Assembly: GCA_949316235.1 (NCBI GenBank)
Contig: OX438741.1
Span: 39,160,962-39,224,961 of the forward strand
Length of the DNA: 64,000 nt
Direction: 5' to 3'
Source: Oegoconia quadripuncta
Taxonomy: Eukaryota > Arthropoda > Insecta > Lepidoptera > Autostichidae
Made by a program: the position numbers and the translations under genes. This document shows, piece by piece, positions 11,810 through 24,485 of this stretch. The first letter of the stretch is position 1. Every line of letters starts with the position of its first letter. The notes under the pieces are model-generated. The model saw only the letters and a program-made list of their open reading frames with translations, made no database searches and was not told the origin of the DNA.

Positions 11810-12179
11810 TACTAAGGCATTAGCCACTATTCATCGTCACTCTGACGACAAAACGACATCTCCGATATACTGCCCTCGCCGGCGGGGGCTTTTACGCGTC
11901 AAACCGCCTCACTATACGCGATACACGGTCGACACTAGTCGTTTTGGCTATTAGATCACTAACACAACACACCTCTCTCTTTTTTCATGTCTCTTTTTCA
12001 AAATTCAAAATTGTGTGTCGAGGAGTTTCTTGCGTCGTTTCTTCTCCTCGACTATACACATTACGAAGCGATGGTAGTCATGTTAGTCTAAAAACTCCCC
12101 CATGCAACGCCCTAAGCCGAGGTTCGAGCCCCCGTGGGCACCCTTAGGCGTCGGTTGCAAAAACTTTTTCCGTGCTGTT

Positions 12180-12221
12180 GCATACAGTCAAGGTGCGCTT
12201 CGCGCACCATGACTGTATGCA
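12180..12221. other. Long hairpin in the terminal part of the Jockey insertion
   Basis: GCATACAGTCAAGGTGCG pairs with CGCACCATGACTGTATGC around a CTTCG-type loop with one A:A mismatch. A second hairpin (GCTGT...AAGCC/GGCTT...ACAGC, about 12269-12296) sits just before the poly(A). These could be RT-recognised 3' stem-loops or 5' UTR structure, depending on where the inversion junction lies. Confidence 0.7.
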
Positions 12222-12307
12222 AGAGACGGGCAGAGCGCTCCCGCGCTCGCCCACCCGCCCGGCGACGCTGTAAAAAGCCTATCGGCTTGACAGCAACTGT
12301 TCCTGAT

Positions 12308-12335
<28 letters not shown>

Positions 12336-12340
<5 letters not shown>

Positions 12341-12348
12341 GTTTGGAC
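12336..12348. repeat. Right target-site duplication after poly(A)
   Basis: AAATCGTTTGGAC directly follows the A-run. The first three A's may belong to either the tail or the TSD, so the unambiguous duplication is at least 10 nt. Confidence 0.85.
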
Positions 12349-14499
12349 TAAATTTAAAATCAAAATTAATTTTAAAATACTTTATGAAAGAATTTAAGAG
12401 AGTTTTCCCGAGTTTCAATTTCAAATTGTTCAGGAACTGTATATCGATGGGGCGCGCTGTCTGCGAAACTGTTTTCTATATAAAAGGTTTTTATTATTAT
12501 AAAAGAGAAGTAGGTTTGCTATATGTAGAATGGATGGGCTTATGCTTTATTATTATTTCCAATAGATTTAAATTAACATTTTAGGTCGAACATACACGCC
12601 TGTAGTTTGATTGATAAGAGATTTTATTTCTTTGTAGTATTTTTACTTGTGATTGGTTTTGAATTACGGCATTTATATTCTGAATTGTTACACATCTCTA
12701 TCGTATAATACCTAACTACATAACGTCCTAAAGTGGACTGACTATGCTTACACTTTTAGAAATCTATTTCAAAAAATTCGTACATTCAAAATGTATGGCA
12801 GACATTGTATATGTAAGTGCTTTATTTTATTTTTATTTTATTTATAAATTCAGTCTTACAAAAAAACGGTCTCAGCTTATAGTCTGTAGCCACTGGATAT
12901 CTCGTCGCGAATTCACACGCGAGCCGCGCAAATAAGCCTACAGAATCGACACCCAGCTTCATTTGATTACCCAAAAACCTAGATCAGCGTATCACAGCAA
13001 CCATCAATAAATAATATGAAGCCGAGTGTACATACATCACTTATTCATTATATTCGAAAAAAATTGCGAGGGGGGTGAACAGAGAGGCGCAGCAGAGACC
13101 TTCTGGTAATTGGGGGATGCAAATGAGCGGCCGCGAGCCTGCTCTCACAGAGTCACAGCGTGGCCTGCTTGGGTCTGCTCCACGCCTGGGCGACGCGACT
13201 GTAGCAGCGGATACTTACTGCTGGGAGGAACTAATTTAGTTTATTTATTAATAAAATTTTACACACAGCGTCTGCTTCCCAAACTAGGTAGAAATCTGTA
13301 TCTCAGGAATCAGTATCCTATTTTGTCCCGAAATATGTCAATAAACGATACAAACATTTTATGATAAAATAATTGTGACCTTGCACCTAAACATTATTTT
13401 TAGAGAAAAAAATAATTAATACCGAACTACGATCAAATTTTTAAATTCAATAATTGTCACTTATAACATCACATTATAATTATAACTTCGGAAATACTTC
13501 ATAAAAATATGACGCGTCTGTAAAAAGTATCAATTATAAAAATAGTAAGTCGTACAGCAATAAATTAATGTCCAAGATCTCAATCAAGTCTACATCCGCT
13601 AAGTTTTGAGTTCTTGCAGGCCACAAGAAATGCCTGCCGGGGCTCTCGTCTGTAATTTATCAACCGTCTGTTCCGGCGCATTGCAGTCTTGGAGCCGCCA
13701 ATTGTAGAGGTGATAACTAACCCTCGTTCGTATCCTATTTTGCATCATCCAGAACCGACGTGCCTTAAACCCTGGAAGTCCCGGAGGACCCGAATATGGT
13801 CACCCACCGGTAGCTCGGGGGATTACCTCTCCGCCATCCATTTCTGTCTGTCTGAGGCTGTCATAAAGTGATCGTAACTAAAAATATGGAGTCATAGGTA
13901 AATGGACAGATTTATAATTTTTTCCCGATTATCGCCTCCTGCAGACAACGGGGATTGCAAATTCCTAATCGTCTCCACTGATGATAACTGAGAATTGTAT
14001 TTATTAACATTCCTAATTGTCACCCTTGGCCACATTGCTAGAGGTGAGAACTGGGAATAACAGACTGGGTGGGAAAGGCTATGAAACTTGTATGGCACAT
14101 AACCGCTCCCGCTTCCTCTCGCCACCATGTCCGCCGCCGCCGAGGGCGTTAACAACTCGCGGAGCTCATTTAAAAAGAGCTTAACTTGTCAGTTTGCTAT
14201 TTTAAAAGTTACTCGCCCTTAATCATTATTACATTATTATCGTTCAAGGCCGGAGCCTCCGTCACGTGACTTATCCGCAAATGTTGCGTCTGTAAATGAA
14301 TTAGCGAGTATGTTGTAAATCCTTTTCTGGTGCTTATTGTCGTTTGCAAAACAAAATACGACAGGTTACCGCCGTATGAGGCATTACCTTCAGGTGACAC
14401 ACTTCTGTGATTCCTTTATTAGGTCGAAAGTCTGGCCTCATCCGGTAGTCTGTTTCTGGTGATTTAAATAAGTCCTAATATTTCGGACACTTAGGTACA
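12349..14499. other. No gene seen; AT-rich intergenic DNA
   Basis: Short unrelated ORFs only. A few modestly GC-rich patches (13070-13220, 13620-13830) have no splice-bounded reading frame that I trust. Confidence 0.5.
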
Positions 14500-14700
14500 T
14501 CAATTATCTAGTCCCAAACTAAGCAAAGTCTGTACTATGGACACTAAGAGATGAAAATATATAAGTATTTATATCTTATGACGCGGCAATAAATGTTCGT
14601 ATACATCACACAAATATTCACCCCAACCAGAATTCGAACCCGCAGCCGTCAGCTTCTCAGGCTGGGTTGCTATCAACTACCCTAATGAGTGGCTCAACAT
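14500..14700 (-). repeat. SINE-B copy
   Basis: Plus strand shows AATTCGAACCCGCAGCC (reverse B box) and TCTAGTCCCAAACTAAGC, matching the SINE-B copy at 60970-61205. Confidence 0.65.
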
Positions 14701-14822
14701 TGTTTTTTGGGTATCCAAAAATGCATCTCCTACATTTCTGTCCGTACGTGTGGGATGTCGTTGGAAAGGTCGTTTAAAATTGTGACAGGTTATTTTGAAC
14801 AGTTTTTCGATTAACGGATCCG

Positions 14823-15304
14823 TTTTTTTTTTATGCACAACAGGTTGGTACTTGACCTCAATCACACTGATGTTACGTGAAGATGAGGTCGAAGGTGGAA
14901 GCGTACTGACCCGGAAACCCCAACACATTTGGGGGACTGGCTTACTGATAACCGGAACACAACAATGCTATAAACATTGTTACTTGGCGACAGATTTAGA
15001 TAAGATGGTGGTAGCTAGCCAGGCGGACATTTAAAATGCCCAACCACCAACCAAACCGAACATGTACCCCGCTGGGGATCGAACCCGCGACCTTAGAATC
15101 ATACAACAACAACAACAACAAAATATTCTTTATTGTACAACAATAAGAAGCATCCAAAAAAATAAGAAAAAGGGGATAGTACAATTTGGCGGCTTTATCA
15201 CTAAAAGCGATCTCTTCCAGGCAACCTTTGGGTTAAGAAGCATTATGCACATGACATGTAAGTATGTCATAAACCCAACGTTGTTTACATTGAGCCACGG
15301 AGGC
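14823..15304 (-). repeat. SINE-A copy split by a nested insertion
   Basis: Starts with a T-run (14823-14832), continues through the tail and body motifs, reaches the reversed B box GGGGATCGAACCCGCG near 15074, then breaks at about 15100. It resumes at about 15270 with AAACCCAACG...TTGAGCCACGGAGG. The interruption (about 15101-15270) begins with (ACA)n and contains TTTGGCGGCTTTATCAC and CTCTTCCAGGCAACCTTTGG, a LINE 3' end in minus orientation. The LINE fragment therefore landed in an existing SINE. Confidence 0.75.
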
Positions 15305-17697
15305 GTTTGTGAAATACTTGTAATGCTAAGCTAAGAAAGCTTTAAAGTGACAATTTTATTTTTGTTAGTCAAGTGTCCCTCTACCAGCTAAGCGGTTTGT
15401 TTTGGATATATGAATATACCTATACCTATATATATCTATCACAGCTAAGTAGGCTTCACAAGTTAAGCAATAGTCGAAAAACTTATAAAATTTACTTTCT
15501 GCTGAAAATTATTTATCAAACAACTACAAGCCCTCTTCTAAGTTCGCACATTGTTACGGATAGCTACGGAATTCTACGTGGCCGACACGTACTTGGCCGG
15601 TTTTTTATCAAATCAAATACGCTTTATTGTTTAAATAAGGAAGGTACATTTAAATATCTTATAGAAACTACAAATTTTAAATTAAAAGTTTTCAACCTTC
15701 ACATTACCTATTTACCATCCATGAAATAATATAAGCCTATTTAATAAGGCTACGGCATTTTGCGCCTGAATATCTGTGAGCGATACAATACAAGCTGCTG
15801 CCTTAAACGACACCTAATAGGCCAGCCTTCTTCGGGCGATAAACTTATAACCCATACTTAGGCATCTAATGAGAGGTCTGTTTACCTACGACACATGTGC
15901 TCATCCATCACGGAGTGGGTAAAGGCCCAGTCAGCTGTTTGCTCTGCGGTGAGAGTTTATATTGTTAAAAGTCAAATACACAGAGCGCGGCCGAGCCGAG
16001 AGGGCGCGGTGCTATATTTGTTTGTGTGATGCCCGCAACAGGCGGTACAGTCGGATTTATGACTGCAGGGACCATTTGTGTGTTAGTGGTAATTAGTAAG
16101 TAAATTCGTTTAAACATTCTACATTTGTCAAGTTGTCACAGAAAACTCGGTCACCCAAAACAATAGAAACGGTACCTCGTGACTCGTCACTCTCACTATA
16201 CTTCAAACTATTTCACTAACTAATTTAATAGCTAGTGCTATTAATTTATGTCCTATATAATTTGATGGATCCATATGGTCGAAAGCACAATATATTGAAT
16301 TTTAAATTACATAGTTTGTATTACCTCGTGCAATGTATATTAAATCCATCGCTACACTCAGGATTCAAAATAGTGTCCTCGTCGTAAAAATATTGTTTTG
16401 CTCCCTTGTTATACAATCTACTATTGTGCACTACAACAACAGACTACACACAGAGCGGTCTACCTAAGAACAGTATTCGATGTATTCCAAACAATCCAAA
16501 TCGTTTGATCTAGGGCTAAATATACCGCCACGGATCCCATCGGAGACGACTCGTTAACGCCCTCTACGGATAGGCGTTAATGAGTCGTCGACGGACGTTC
16601 GGTGACAAATATACGTGTAAAACAAACGACATCAAATGATTGCATAAATTCCCGTCGTACATTGTGTTGTGTGTGTAACGGCGCGGGCGACACATGGAAT
16701 GCGCGGGGGGCGGGGGGTGTCGTTCCGCGTCAGTGCGCTTTGTTTATTTCGCCGGTTTGCACATCCATCACGGGCACCGGCGCGGAAACAGTTTCGCCGG
16801 GTTACCAACGATATACCAGCACTCATTCCCTTTGCAGCCTTTAACACATTGGCCGCCAATCTACACGGATATGACAACATGCTACAAATTGTTAAACGAC
16901 AACTTAGAGTTGCACAAAACCTTTGCCAATGCACAGGTGGATGGAAGATTGATCGGTCGGTACGTCTTGGAATGTCAAAGTGGCTAGTATACTATGTTGA
17001 AATATGTGGAATGTATGTCCATTCTTAGTGACGAAATACAATAACATTTATACAGTAATTAATCTATAAAGTTATTACAAAATCTGAACAAATACAATTG
17101 TTTTACCGCAATTCCATAGCCTATCAGTAGTCATAATCCCATCAAAAATTTTTATTTATATTCAAAAACACAGTCATACAAACACAGTCGCGTGAGTCTG
17201 CCTGTCTCGGCAGCTACGTTGGAGGCCCGTATTATAATTTATAATTAGTTCATAATTTTGCATAAAGTTCTTCGTGTTTCAAAAATTCCTCACAAATTCA
17301 AACTTCCGGACATGTTAGGAAAATCGCTGTCGTCCAGTAGGCCACAGCTGGTAGTCCTGCGTCCATCAATTTGCGCAAGACGAGATATCGCCTTTTCAGC
17401 AATATGCGTTCAGAAAACCGCTGCAAAAAAATATGGACACCGACAGGCCCTAACTTGCTGATACAAGCCGCAACACCGACGACGACACTGTACCTGTCCC
17501 GCCTACATCGTTCCACCCAGATACAGGAAGTGCATAAGGCTGAAGCCACGGTCACCGTGAAGGTAGAAGCACTGGAATGAACAAGCTGTAACGTGAACTT
17601 CAAGGCATTCGTGGCGCGGGTCCCCAATTAACAGCTGGCCACTTTCACGAAGGCTGACTTCTGGTCGATGGGCGTGGTGTTCCGGCGGTTTCGAGGC
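15305..17697. other. No gene seen; hairpin and one dispersed repeat
   Basis: Contains a copy of a dispersed repeat at about 15480-15605 (paired with 48035-48180: TTACTTTC...TATTTATCAAA ... TTCTAAG..CGCA). A near-perfect inverted repeat lies at 16545-16589. A GC-rich patch at 16675-16800 has no supportable gene. The minus and plus ORFs at 17258-17627 are not recognised. Confidence 0.5.
16545..16589. other. 45-nt inverted repeat
   Basis: GACGACTCGTTAACGCC and its near-complement GGCGTTAATGAGTCGTC (one mismatch) flank an 11-nt loop. It may be a MITE end or a regulatory hairpin; no element boundary was found. Confidence 0.65.
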
Positions 17698-17946
17698 GAA
17701 CTACTGACCGGGAAACCTCATATCGTTTGGGTGACTTGCTATGTTATCTCTGACAACCGGAACACAACAATGCTATTAACATTGCTGTTTTGCGGCAAAC
17801 TTAGATAAGATGGTGGTAGCTAGTCAGGCGGACATTTCAAATACCCTACCACCAACCAAACTAAGTACTAAATATGTACCCCGCTGGGGATCGAACGCCC
17901 GACCTCCGATTCTAAACCCTACGTATTTTACATTATGCCACGGAGG
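17698..17946 (-). repeat. SINE-A copy, lacking poly(A) end
   Basis: Body and reversed B-box region (GGGGATCGAACGCCCGACC) through GCCACGGAGGCGG. The tail segment is replaced by unrelated DNA. Confidence 0.75.
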
Positions 17947-18339
17947 CGGTTAATATAATATGTTATAGGCTACGTTGCCTGCACCAAATAAATAAATATA
18001 AATTTAAAAAAAACTATAGCTAAATATTATATATAATGGAATTAGTTTTCACGGACATAGATGACATCGAGACAAAGTCTCGATCGAATGTCCTGCTTCT
18101 GCACTGCACGGGGACACAAAAGAGAATTTAGTTGATGGTGTAGTCTAAATCTGCCACGACAATCTTGGGCTGTCTGTTGTTACTGCAGTTATCTCTGATG
18201 AGTGGCATTGGATAACCAAAAATCACCTCCCTCGAAGAAATCACTTCCGGTGTTAAGGCTGACATTGTACCTATCACATTTTGAAGTTTCATGTTTATAC
18301 TGTAATTACGGTCAGGGTGCAATAAAGGACATATGTATT

Positions 18340-18530
18340 GTAATAATAAATATAATAAATATCCTTAGAGATGCACACAGCGCCATCTAGTTCCACAGTC
18401 AGCAACAATAGGCTTGTGTTGTGGATACCAGACGGTTGATATACTACATAAATATTTTTTTTTTGTAAATAAATACTTATTATATATGAAAACATCCATA
18501 ACTCGGGTACACATGTCCGTATTCATCACT
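18340..18530 (-). repeat. SINE-B 3' part
   Basis: GTTGTGGATACCAGACGGTT and GAAAACATCCATAACTCGGG are the reverse complement of the SINE-B body at 4500-4600. Confidence 0.65.
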
Positions 18531-20534
18531 GTAATGTAATGTAATAATAATAATACAAATAAAAATTACTTATCAATGCGAACTGAAAGTAAACCACTTT
18601 AGTCAAAACGGACAAACAATGCGCGTCGTGTTGTCGGTGGAGTGCATGTTGCAACGAGTTGGAGCTTTTATTGTATCCGGTGTCCGGTGTGTAGCGGAGA
18701 GCTCGCGTGTCCACTCGCCTTCACTTAGACAGCACGGTAACATATATAATACAATAAACACTACATATTATGTTGTTTTATTACCAACAGTAGGAGTGTT
18801 TAGCCAAGTGAGTGCTTAGAATTTCGCATTGCAATCAAACCGACGAACGGCTACGTCATAGATACGAGATTGCTACGCAATGGTTACGCTTACGGCGCGG
18901 CGCTACGCTAACCGCTACGAACTACGTCGACCATCCCGCCTAATCACTGATACAACTGTACGATTGATGATTTATTTGAGATAACAATAATGTCCAATGA
19001 CTTGTGGTGCTGAAGGCATGAATGAGACGAGTGAGTCGTAAAATGGCTCGAAGTAACCATGTCGGCGCAACTTGCGATTACTTAAAATTATAATATCGGT
19101 GAATAATGCAATTTGAAGTTGTGATTAAGTTTTAATTAAAGAGAGTTAGGAGCTTATATTTAGCATTGCAAAGCAGGGCAATGGTTGCCGCCGCCTGCTT
19201 GCCGCTCGTACATTCTGTATGTACTTCATTATATAACAGTTGGGTACACATTTTGTTCGAATCACACAAACATTGAAGAAAAGTTCACATACAGAAGAGC
19301 TTAATTTTTGTCATTCTACCCTAGTGATGTAATATCATTATAAATAAAATACGGAACATTACGAATAAGTATGTAATTTCGCAATTACATGCTTATTCGT
19401 AATATCTACTTATACAGAGCTAATATTGATGTGTGCTACTCTCCATGTTTATATATTGGCGGCGATTTTTTGAAAGTATTGTTTTTACAGATAACAACAA
19501 CAGCAGCAACAACAGAAAAACAAAAAATATTGTTTATAAGGAATTAATTTTATAAAGAATGTGTTTATGTCAAAAATTTATAACTTTTTGTTTATATGTA
19601 TATAACTTTGAAAAGATTCGGCTTTTTAAAAACATTTTGTATTAATCATTATCAGTTCATAGTAATGCAGACGAAGTCGCGGGCAACAGCTAGTAAATAT
19701 ATATGAGTCTGGCGATTGTTTTCATGTGTTTTGTGAGGATTACGAGAATGGAGTTGTGTAAGGCCGAGTGCGTACGTAATGAGGCGCGCGGTGCGCTCGC
19801 GCGCGGGATGACGCTCTCGCTGCAACGATCACCGCTGGTGCGCGGGGCCCGGGCGCGGCGCGGGCGTGCACATTAACGCGGTAATGTACAACTTTCAAAT
19901 TAGTTTTTCCAGTCCATATACTCCGTGTAATAAAAAGCACATTACCTTTGACCCCTTTAAGCGTGCAAATAAAAACATTTCTTAATATCTTTCTGTTGGA
20001 GCAGAGACACTTAGAGCACACATACGTACATACTGCTATCATAACCCTTTCTTTTCGCCTTGCCCGTAGACGAGTAAAAAGGGCAAAAGATTTAATTCAA
20101 GAATTCCTTTACAATCATGATTCGGACGATTCACGAGCTGGGCTTCAGATCGGATTTAATACGATAAACGTATATTTGGGCCTCCAAGATGGTCCTTAAA
20201 CAAATCGTTCGTCGTCCGTTTACGTTTATAGGCTTTTTTATGTGTTTAATATACGGCGGGTGAAGACGGCGCCTGATTTAGAGCCCGATGTATCGAGCCG
20301 GCCCGCGCCGCAGATAGCGCCTCGCCACTGCGCTAGGGCTGCCTGCATGGGGTCACACTTCAGCCGGACAGGCCAGACATTTTTAGCCAAAAAGCACAAT
20401 ACGGAATCTTGTAATTTCGTCATGTCCGTTCGTTCGTCCCAGGCTTACATTAGTACATAGTACTTTGTGGCCAAACTTTTAATTCTGACACTTTTGCCTG
20501 CTAATGAAATTTCATTGGCACTTGTCTGTTTACA
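18531..20534. other. No gene seen; hairpin, Helitron end and a CpG-rich patch
   Basis: A 46-nt hairpin lies at 19358-19403. A Helitron-like 3' end with GACGAAGTCGCGGGCAACAG followed by CTAG lies at 19690-19693. A CpG-rich patch spans about 19757-19877 (GCGCGCGG..GCGCGGCGCGGG). The patch could be a promoter or part of a TE; no adjacent gene is supported. Confidence 0.5.
19358..19403. other. Near-perfect 46-nt palindrome
   Basis: ATTACGAATAAGTATGTAAT pairs with ATTACATGCTTATTCGTAAT, with only one G:T-type mismatch and a short TTCGCA loop. Such a symmetric AT-rich stem may be a small MITE core. Confidence 0.7.
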
Positions 20535-20612
20535 GGACCAATCGTTGTGGAGATCTTTGGGGGAGGCCTTTGTCTAGCAGTGGACGTCTGATATGATGCT
20601 GATGATGTGTCT
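20535..20612 (+). repeat. RTE LINE 3' end
   Basis: ATCGTTGTGGAGATCTTTGG, then GGCCTTTGTCTAGCAGTGGA, ending in GATGCTGATGATG. This matches the 3' ends at 22246-22325 and the RTE copy at 35-38 kb. Confidence 0.8.
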
Positions 20613-21343
20613 GTTGTGTGTGTGTGAACCGCCACACTGTTAACAATATGTGTATTTTTTTATGTCAGTGAATATTTCGCGAAATATTATACTCGTGACC
20701 GAAAATATCTAGCTTTTAGGGCTATTGGCTGCAGCCCTACTGACGACACACAGCGCCATCGCATTCCCGTTACAAACACAATATTTTACCGAACAGACAG
20801 CTCGCCACTGTTATTATGTAATATTCATAGTAGTCCGTATAGATTCACGACATGTCCCAGTTCAATATCACATTAAATAGTGTCGTTTTGTTGTTGTGGG
20901 GACACGCACACATTACTTAGGTTTATGTTCACTATTGGACTTAAGCCCGTCCCATGGAGCGATTTGCATCGGTTCCTATGGGATAAATTGCTCTAAATTT
21001 ATACTACTACCGTAACATGATCCTCGATGCGAGCTATATTCATACACTTTATAATTTATGTCTTTTAAGGTCGATTTACACGTGGACAGTGTTTAAGACA
21101 GTACATAGTAGAGTGGACAGGTGGTGTAAACCGATCGGCAAGTTATTAGCGGAAGTTGCCTTTCAATGGACACGTATAAATTAGGCCCTCGTCAAAGCAC
21201 ACTCGCCATTTGCACTGTACTAAACACCGCCCCCGTGGAAATCGCGTATTGGAGATAACTTTAAGGAAATTAATATTTGATTTAACAACTTGACTTCTAC
21301 AGTCTGAAATAGATACACCTATACACAAATTAAGTTTTCTCAC
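20613..21343. other. No gene seen
   Basis: AT-rich, with a short GT run after the RTE tail. No recognisable feature. Confidence 0.5.
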
Positions 21344-21457
21344 AAAGCCTTACCACCAACCAAACCGAGTACTAAACATGTACCCAACCTGCTGGGGATC
21401 CAACCCACGACCTCCGATTCGTAAACCTTACTTAACTTTACATTGAGCCACGGAGGC
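21344..21457 (-). repeat. SINE-A fragment
   Basis: Reversed head: CTGGGGATCCAACCCACGAC...TTGAGCCACGGAGGC. Confidence 0.7.
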
Positions 21458-21669
21458 AGTTAATAAATTGTACGTATATTGTATAGTCATAAACGGCTAT
21501 AATAAAATAACTAATCACTGAATGCATGGAACTAGTCGTTGTTTCTGAAACTGCAGGGTAGTTTAAAACTTACTTAGAGGATTACTCTAGTGTTAACTTG
21601 AGAAATAATAAAATTACTAGTATTTAATAGTAAGTACTAGTTATGGAGGTAAGTTTCACATAAAATATG

Positions 21670-22325
21670 TACCTATATACTCACCCCTCTGAAGATAGGA
21701 ACAGTAGATACTATCTTGGAAGTTGTCGACGAGTACGTATACCTGGGACAAACTGAACAGTCCAGACAGGTAAATCCAACTTTGAAAAAGAGGTCAATCG
21801 TCGAATGCAACTCGGCTGGGCAGCGTTTGGGAAGCTACGAAACATCTTCTCGTCCCGAATACCGCAATGTCTCAAGTCGAAGGTCTTTGATAAGTGTGTG
21901 TTGCCAGTGATGACATATGGAACTGAAACGTCGTCGCTCACTATGGGCCTCATAAGAAGGCTCAAGGTCACCCAAAAGGCAATGGAGAGCTATGCTCGGA
22001 GTCTCCCTGCGGAATCGAATCAGAAATGTGAAGATCCGCAGGAAAACCTACGTGACCGATATAGCCCGAAGAATTGCCAAACTTAAGTGGCAGTGGGCGG
22101 GGCACATTGCTCGTAGGACCGACGGCCGTTGGGGCGGAAAGGTTCTCGAGTGGCGACCACGCACCGGAAGACACAGCGTGGGCAGGCCCACGAGGACCGA
22201 CGATTTGGTAAAGATCGTGGAAAGCCGCTGGATGCAGGCAGCTCTAGGAGCGATCGTTGTGGAGAGCCTTGGGAGAGGCCTTTGTCCAGCAGTGGACGTC
22301 TTTCGGCGGATATGATAATGATGAT
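21670..22325 (+). pseudogene. RTE LINE reverse transcriptase C-terminus, frameshifted
   Basis: Pieces of one protein in different frames: a YVYLGQT segment at about 21740, then a VLPVMTYGTETSSLTMG block (about 21900-21950), then ARRIAKLKWQWAGHIARRTD (about 22065-22125) and [15 protein letters not shown], ending with the RTE 3' tail at 22325. At least three frameshifts or stops separate them. It is paralogous to 35000-38068, and the two copies differ by indels, so both are old. The EN and RT cores are missing here. Confidence 0.8.
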
Positions 22326-22751
22326 ATTATGAAAATAAAAATATTTATTTCTGTAATAAAATGGTACAATGTAATTCTTCATATTGTTTCAAGATTTCTT
22401 GTTCTTTTATAATATTGTGTTCAACAATTGGATAAAATATGAGCAAATAGTAAAACTTATAGTACCCATAGCGTCCATCAAGAATTAGACCATTCGAATA
22501 AAAATGAGAATGTAGTAGGTAGGTACTGCTTAATAATATATAACTGTATTGTGCTGCTACTGTTTTATGTAAATACTAGGCTGAAAACGTTGCGCTGAGT
22601 TCTGTGAACATGTGACGTTACTGCAATATACGCATTTATTTACTCACAACCCCCACGTGCAGTTTGCCTGCTGCTGACTGCTGACTGCGCAGCAAGAAGA
22701 ACAACGCTAAACTTTTATTCAGCCGTAACTACTAACGACTCGATCTCACAC

Positions 22752-23016
22752 ATAATGTCCACCTTAATCCTAAATGGGGTGGTCAGAGATATCCCAAACA
22801 ATTGTGTTTGGATGTCCCAAACATTAAGAGTTTGAAACAACATCCACGGTTCACCTTAAGAAATATACAGAAATACATCGTGACAGGGGGTGAGCCCATC
22901 GCCATTGAAAAGCGCAAATCTATAGATGTTTTTGGTGGAAAGTCCCTTAGTCGCCTTTTACGACACCCACGGGAAGAACCGGGTTGGTTCTACTCTATTT
23001 GAGTGCCGAATCCACA
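22752..23016 (-). repeat. Dispersed repeat family C
   Basis: Contains AAATGGGGTGGTCAGAGATA, ACATCCACGGTTCACCTTA and GTCGCCTTTTACGACACCCA. The same blocks occur in plus orientation at 29475-29765 and partly at 46262-46385. Confidence 0.75.
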
Positions 23017-24395
23017 CAGCTCTTGATCTCACACGACTGACTCTGATTTGCTTTTGAACTTTCTCTGGGTGCACGGAGCAGGTCATACAGACATGAAACA
23101 GCTTGGCGTCCTTATGGGCTGGGGTTGAACTGTAACATTACCACTACCACCATTCCACCATGATCGAGGATTCGATTCCTTTATAAAGGTACTCGGTATC
23201 TGAGTGCCACTCCAGCGTGCAACACCTGCTGGCGAACCAATTGCCGCGACGCCCGACGATCGAACGTCCCATCAATTGAGACATCGACATCAAAAGTGCT
23301 AAAGTGATTGATTGACATCTCAAGGAACCCTTGGCGTGGGGCGTGGCGGTGTGACTGTAAGTGATCGTTCCACAGATTAAGCACGAATGTGGGCAGTTCA
23401 TCCGCGCCTAGAACGAGCTAACGAAGTTTTCTAACTCAAGTGGCAATTATGCTGGACCAATTAAGTTTAGACCAAAATACGTGCTCCCTCAAGAGATCTG
23501 GTCTCTGTCAATCGATTATGGCAACAACCAATACATAAGCATCAAATCTTTAATCATTGTAAGAGGACTTTTAGAACTTCTAACATATACTTATTTCCAT
23601 TCCAATAACTTTTCTTCGTGCATTGGATGGATGATATCATACAAGGACTACCCATGCAATTATAAGAGATATTAGTCTTCCAATAATAGTTACAATGCAC
23701 TAAGGACTAAAAGGGTTGGGGTATTTGAGGTGTTTCAGTCGTGCTAAGAGCATCAGGGGGGTAAGATTGCTGCGATACGTGTGCTAAACAATTTCAAAGA
23801 TGTTTACACAAAATGATGTTACATATAACAAAAGTATAGTAGGGTAAACGTAAGGTAAAGGATGAAAGTCTCCATATGATAACTCCGTCTATTTATTTGA
23901 TCAAACTCTTGGCGGTTCCGTATTCTCCGCTACTGTTTTACTTTTCTGTACGAATGTTAACTTGATCTGTACATGTAGCCGTTAGTTATTACAAAAGTTA
24001 GTACAACCGGCGTTAGTACATATTTTACTAGAAGGTAGAATGTGTACTAACTTTTTTCACAATATTGTTTTTACATAGTCATCGGGTCATACCTAAAGTT
24101 TAAGTTTTTCCCCTATTAGATAGATATTATATTTTTGGTAATATCGTTAACAGAGAACCTGCAAGATGTACCTAGATGAGTTATGTCGCCCCGCACCACG
24201 CGACAATTGTCGAGCGGCTAACGTAACGAGCGTACCCGCGGGACCTTTTTGTTCTCTCCGTGTAGGTATCTTACAATACGACAATAGCTGCCTGATCTAG
24301 GTTAGGTATACATTGCCGAGTGAGAGTCCACATCACAAAAGCTGTGATGAATTAGTAACGCCAAAAACTTGTCTGCCCCACCTATCACAAGCATG
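23017..24395. other. No gene supported
   Basis: A 68-codon open frame on minus at 23181-23384 looks slightly protein-like but shows no family motif or splice context. The remainder is AT-rich. Confidence 0.4.
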
Positions 24396-24485
24396 TCATT
24401 GTAACCATGTCATAGCTTCTGAAAACGATCGGTCCTCTGTTGAAGTATAGCAACTATGGACCATCGTCCTAATGGATGAACTCAC

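Larger units (their letters stand above)
8091..12348 (+). mobile_element. Inverted (twin-primed) Jockey-type LINE insertion with 13-nt TSD
   Basis: AAATCGTTTGGAC occurs at 8091-8103 and again at 12336-12348, immediately after a plus-strand A-run (about 12309-12338). The inserted DNA therefore ended in a plus-strand poly(A), yet the LINE ORFs run on the minus strand. ORF2 (EN-RT) breaks off inside RT exactly at the left TSD; ORF1 and the 5' UTR follow rightwards. Then comes plus-sense 3' UTR-like sequence (about 11990-12300) and the A-tail. Inverted 5' part, sense 3' part, poly(A) and TSD together are what twin priming during target-primed reverse transcription produces. Retroposition of an antisense or chimeric transcript is the alternative. 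The junction lies somewhere in 11830-12000; I cannot place it exactly. Confidence 0.8.

Noticed and set aside
15373..15729. 118-codon plus-strand ORF
   Set aside because: AT-rich chance frame crossing a dispersed repeat (family E). No conserved motif.
23181..23384. Minus-strand 67-codon ORF
   Set aside because: Protein-like composition but no recognised domain, start context or splice sites. Left as intergenic.
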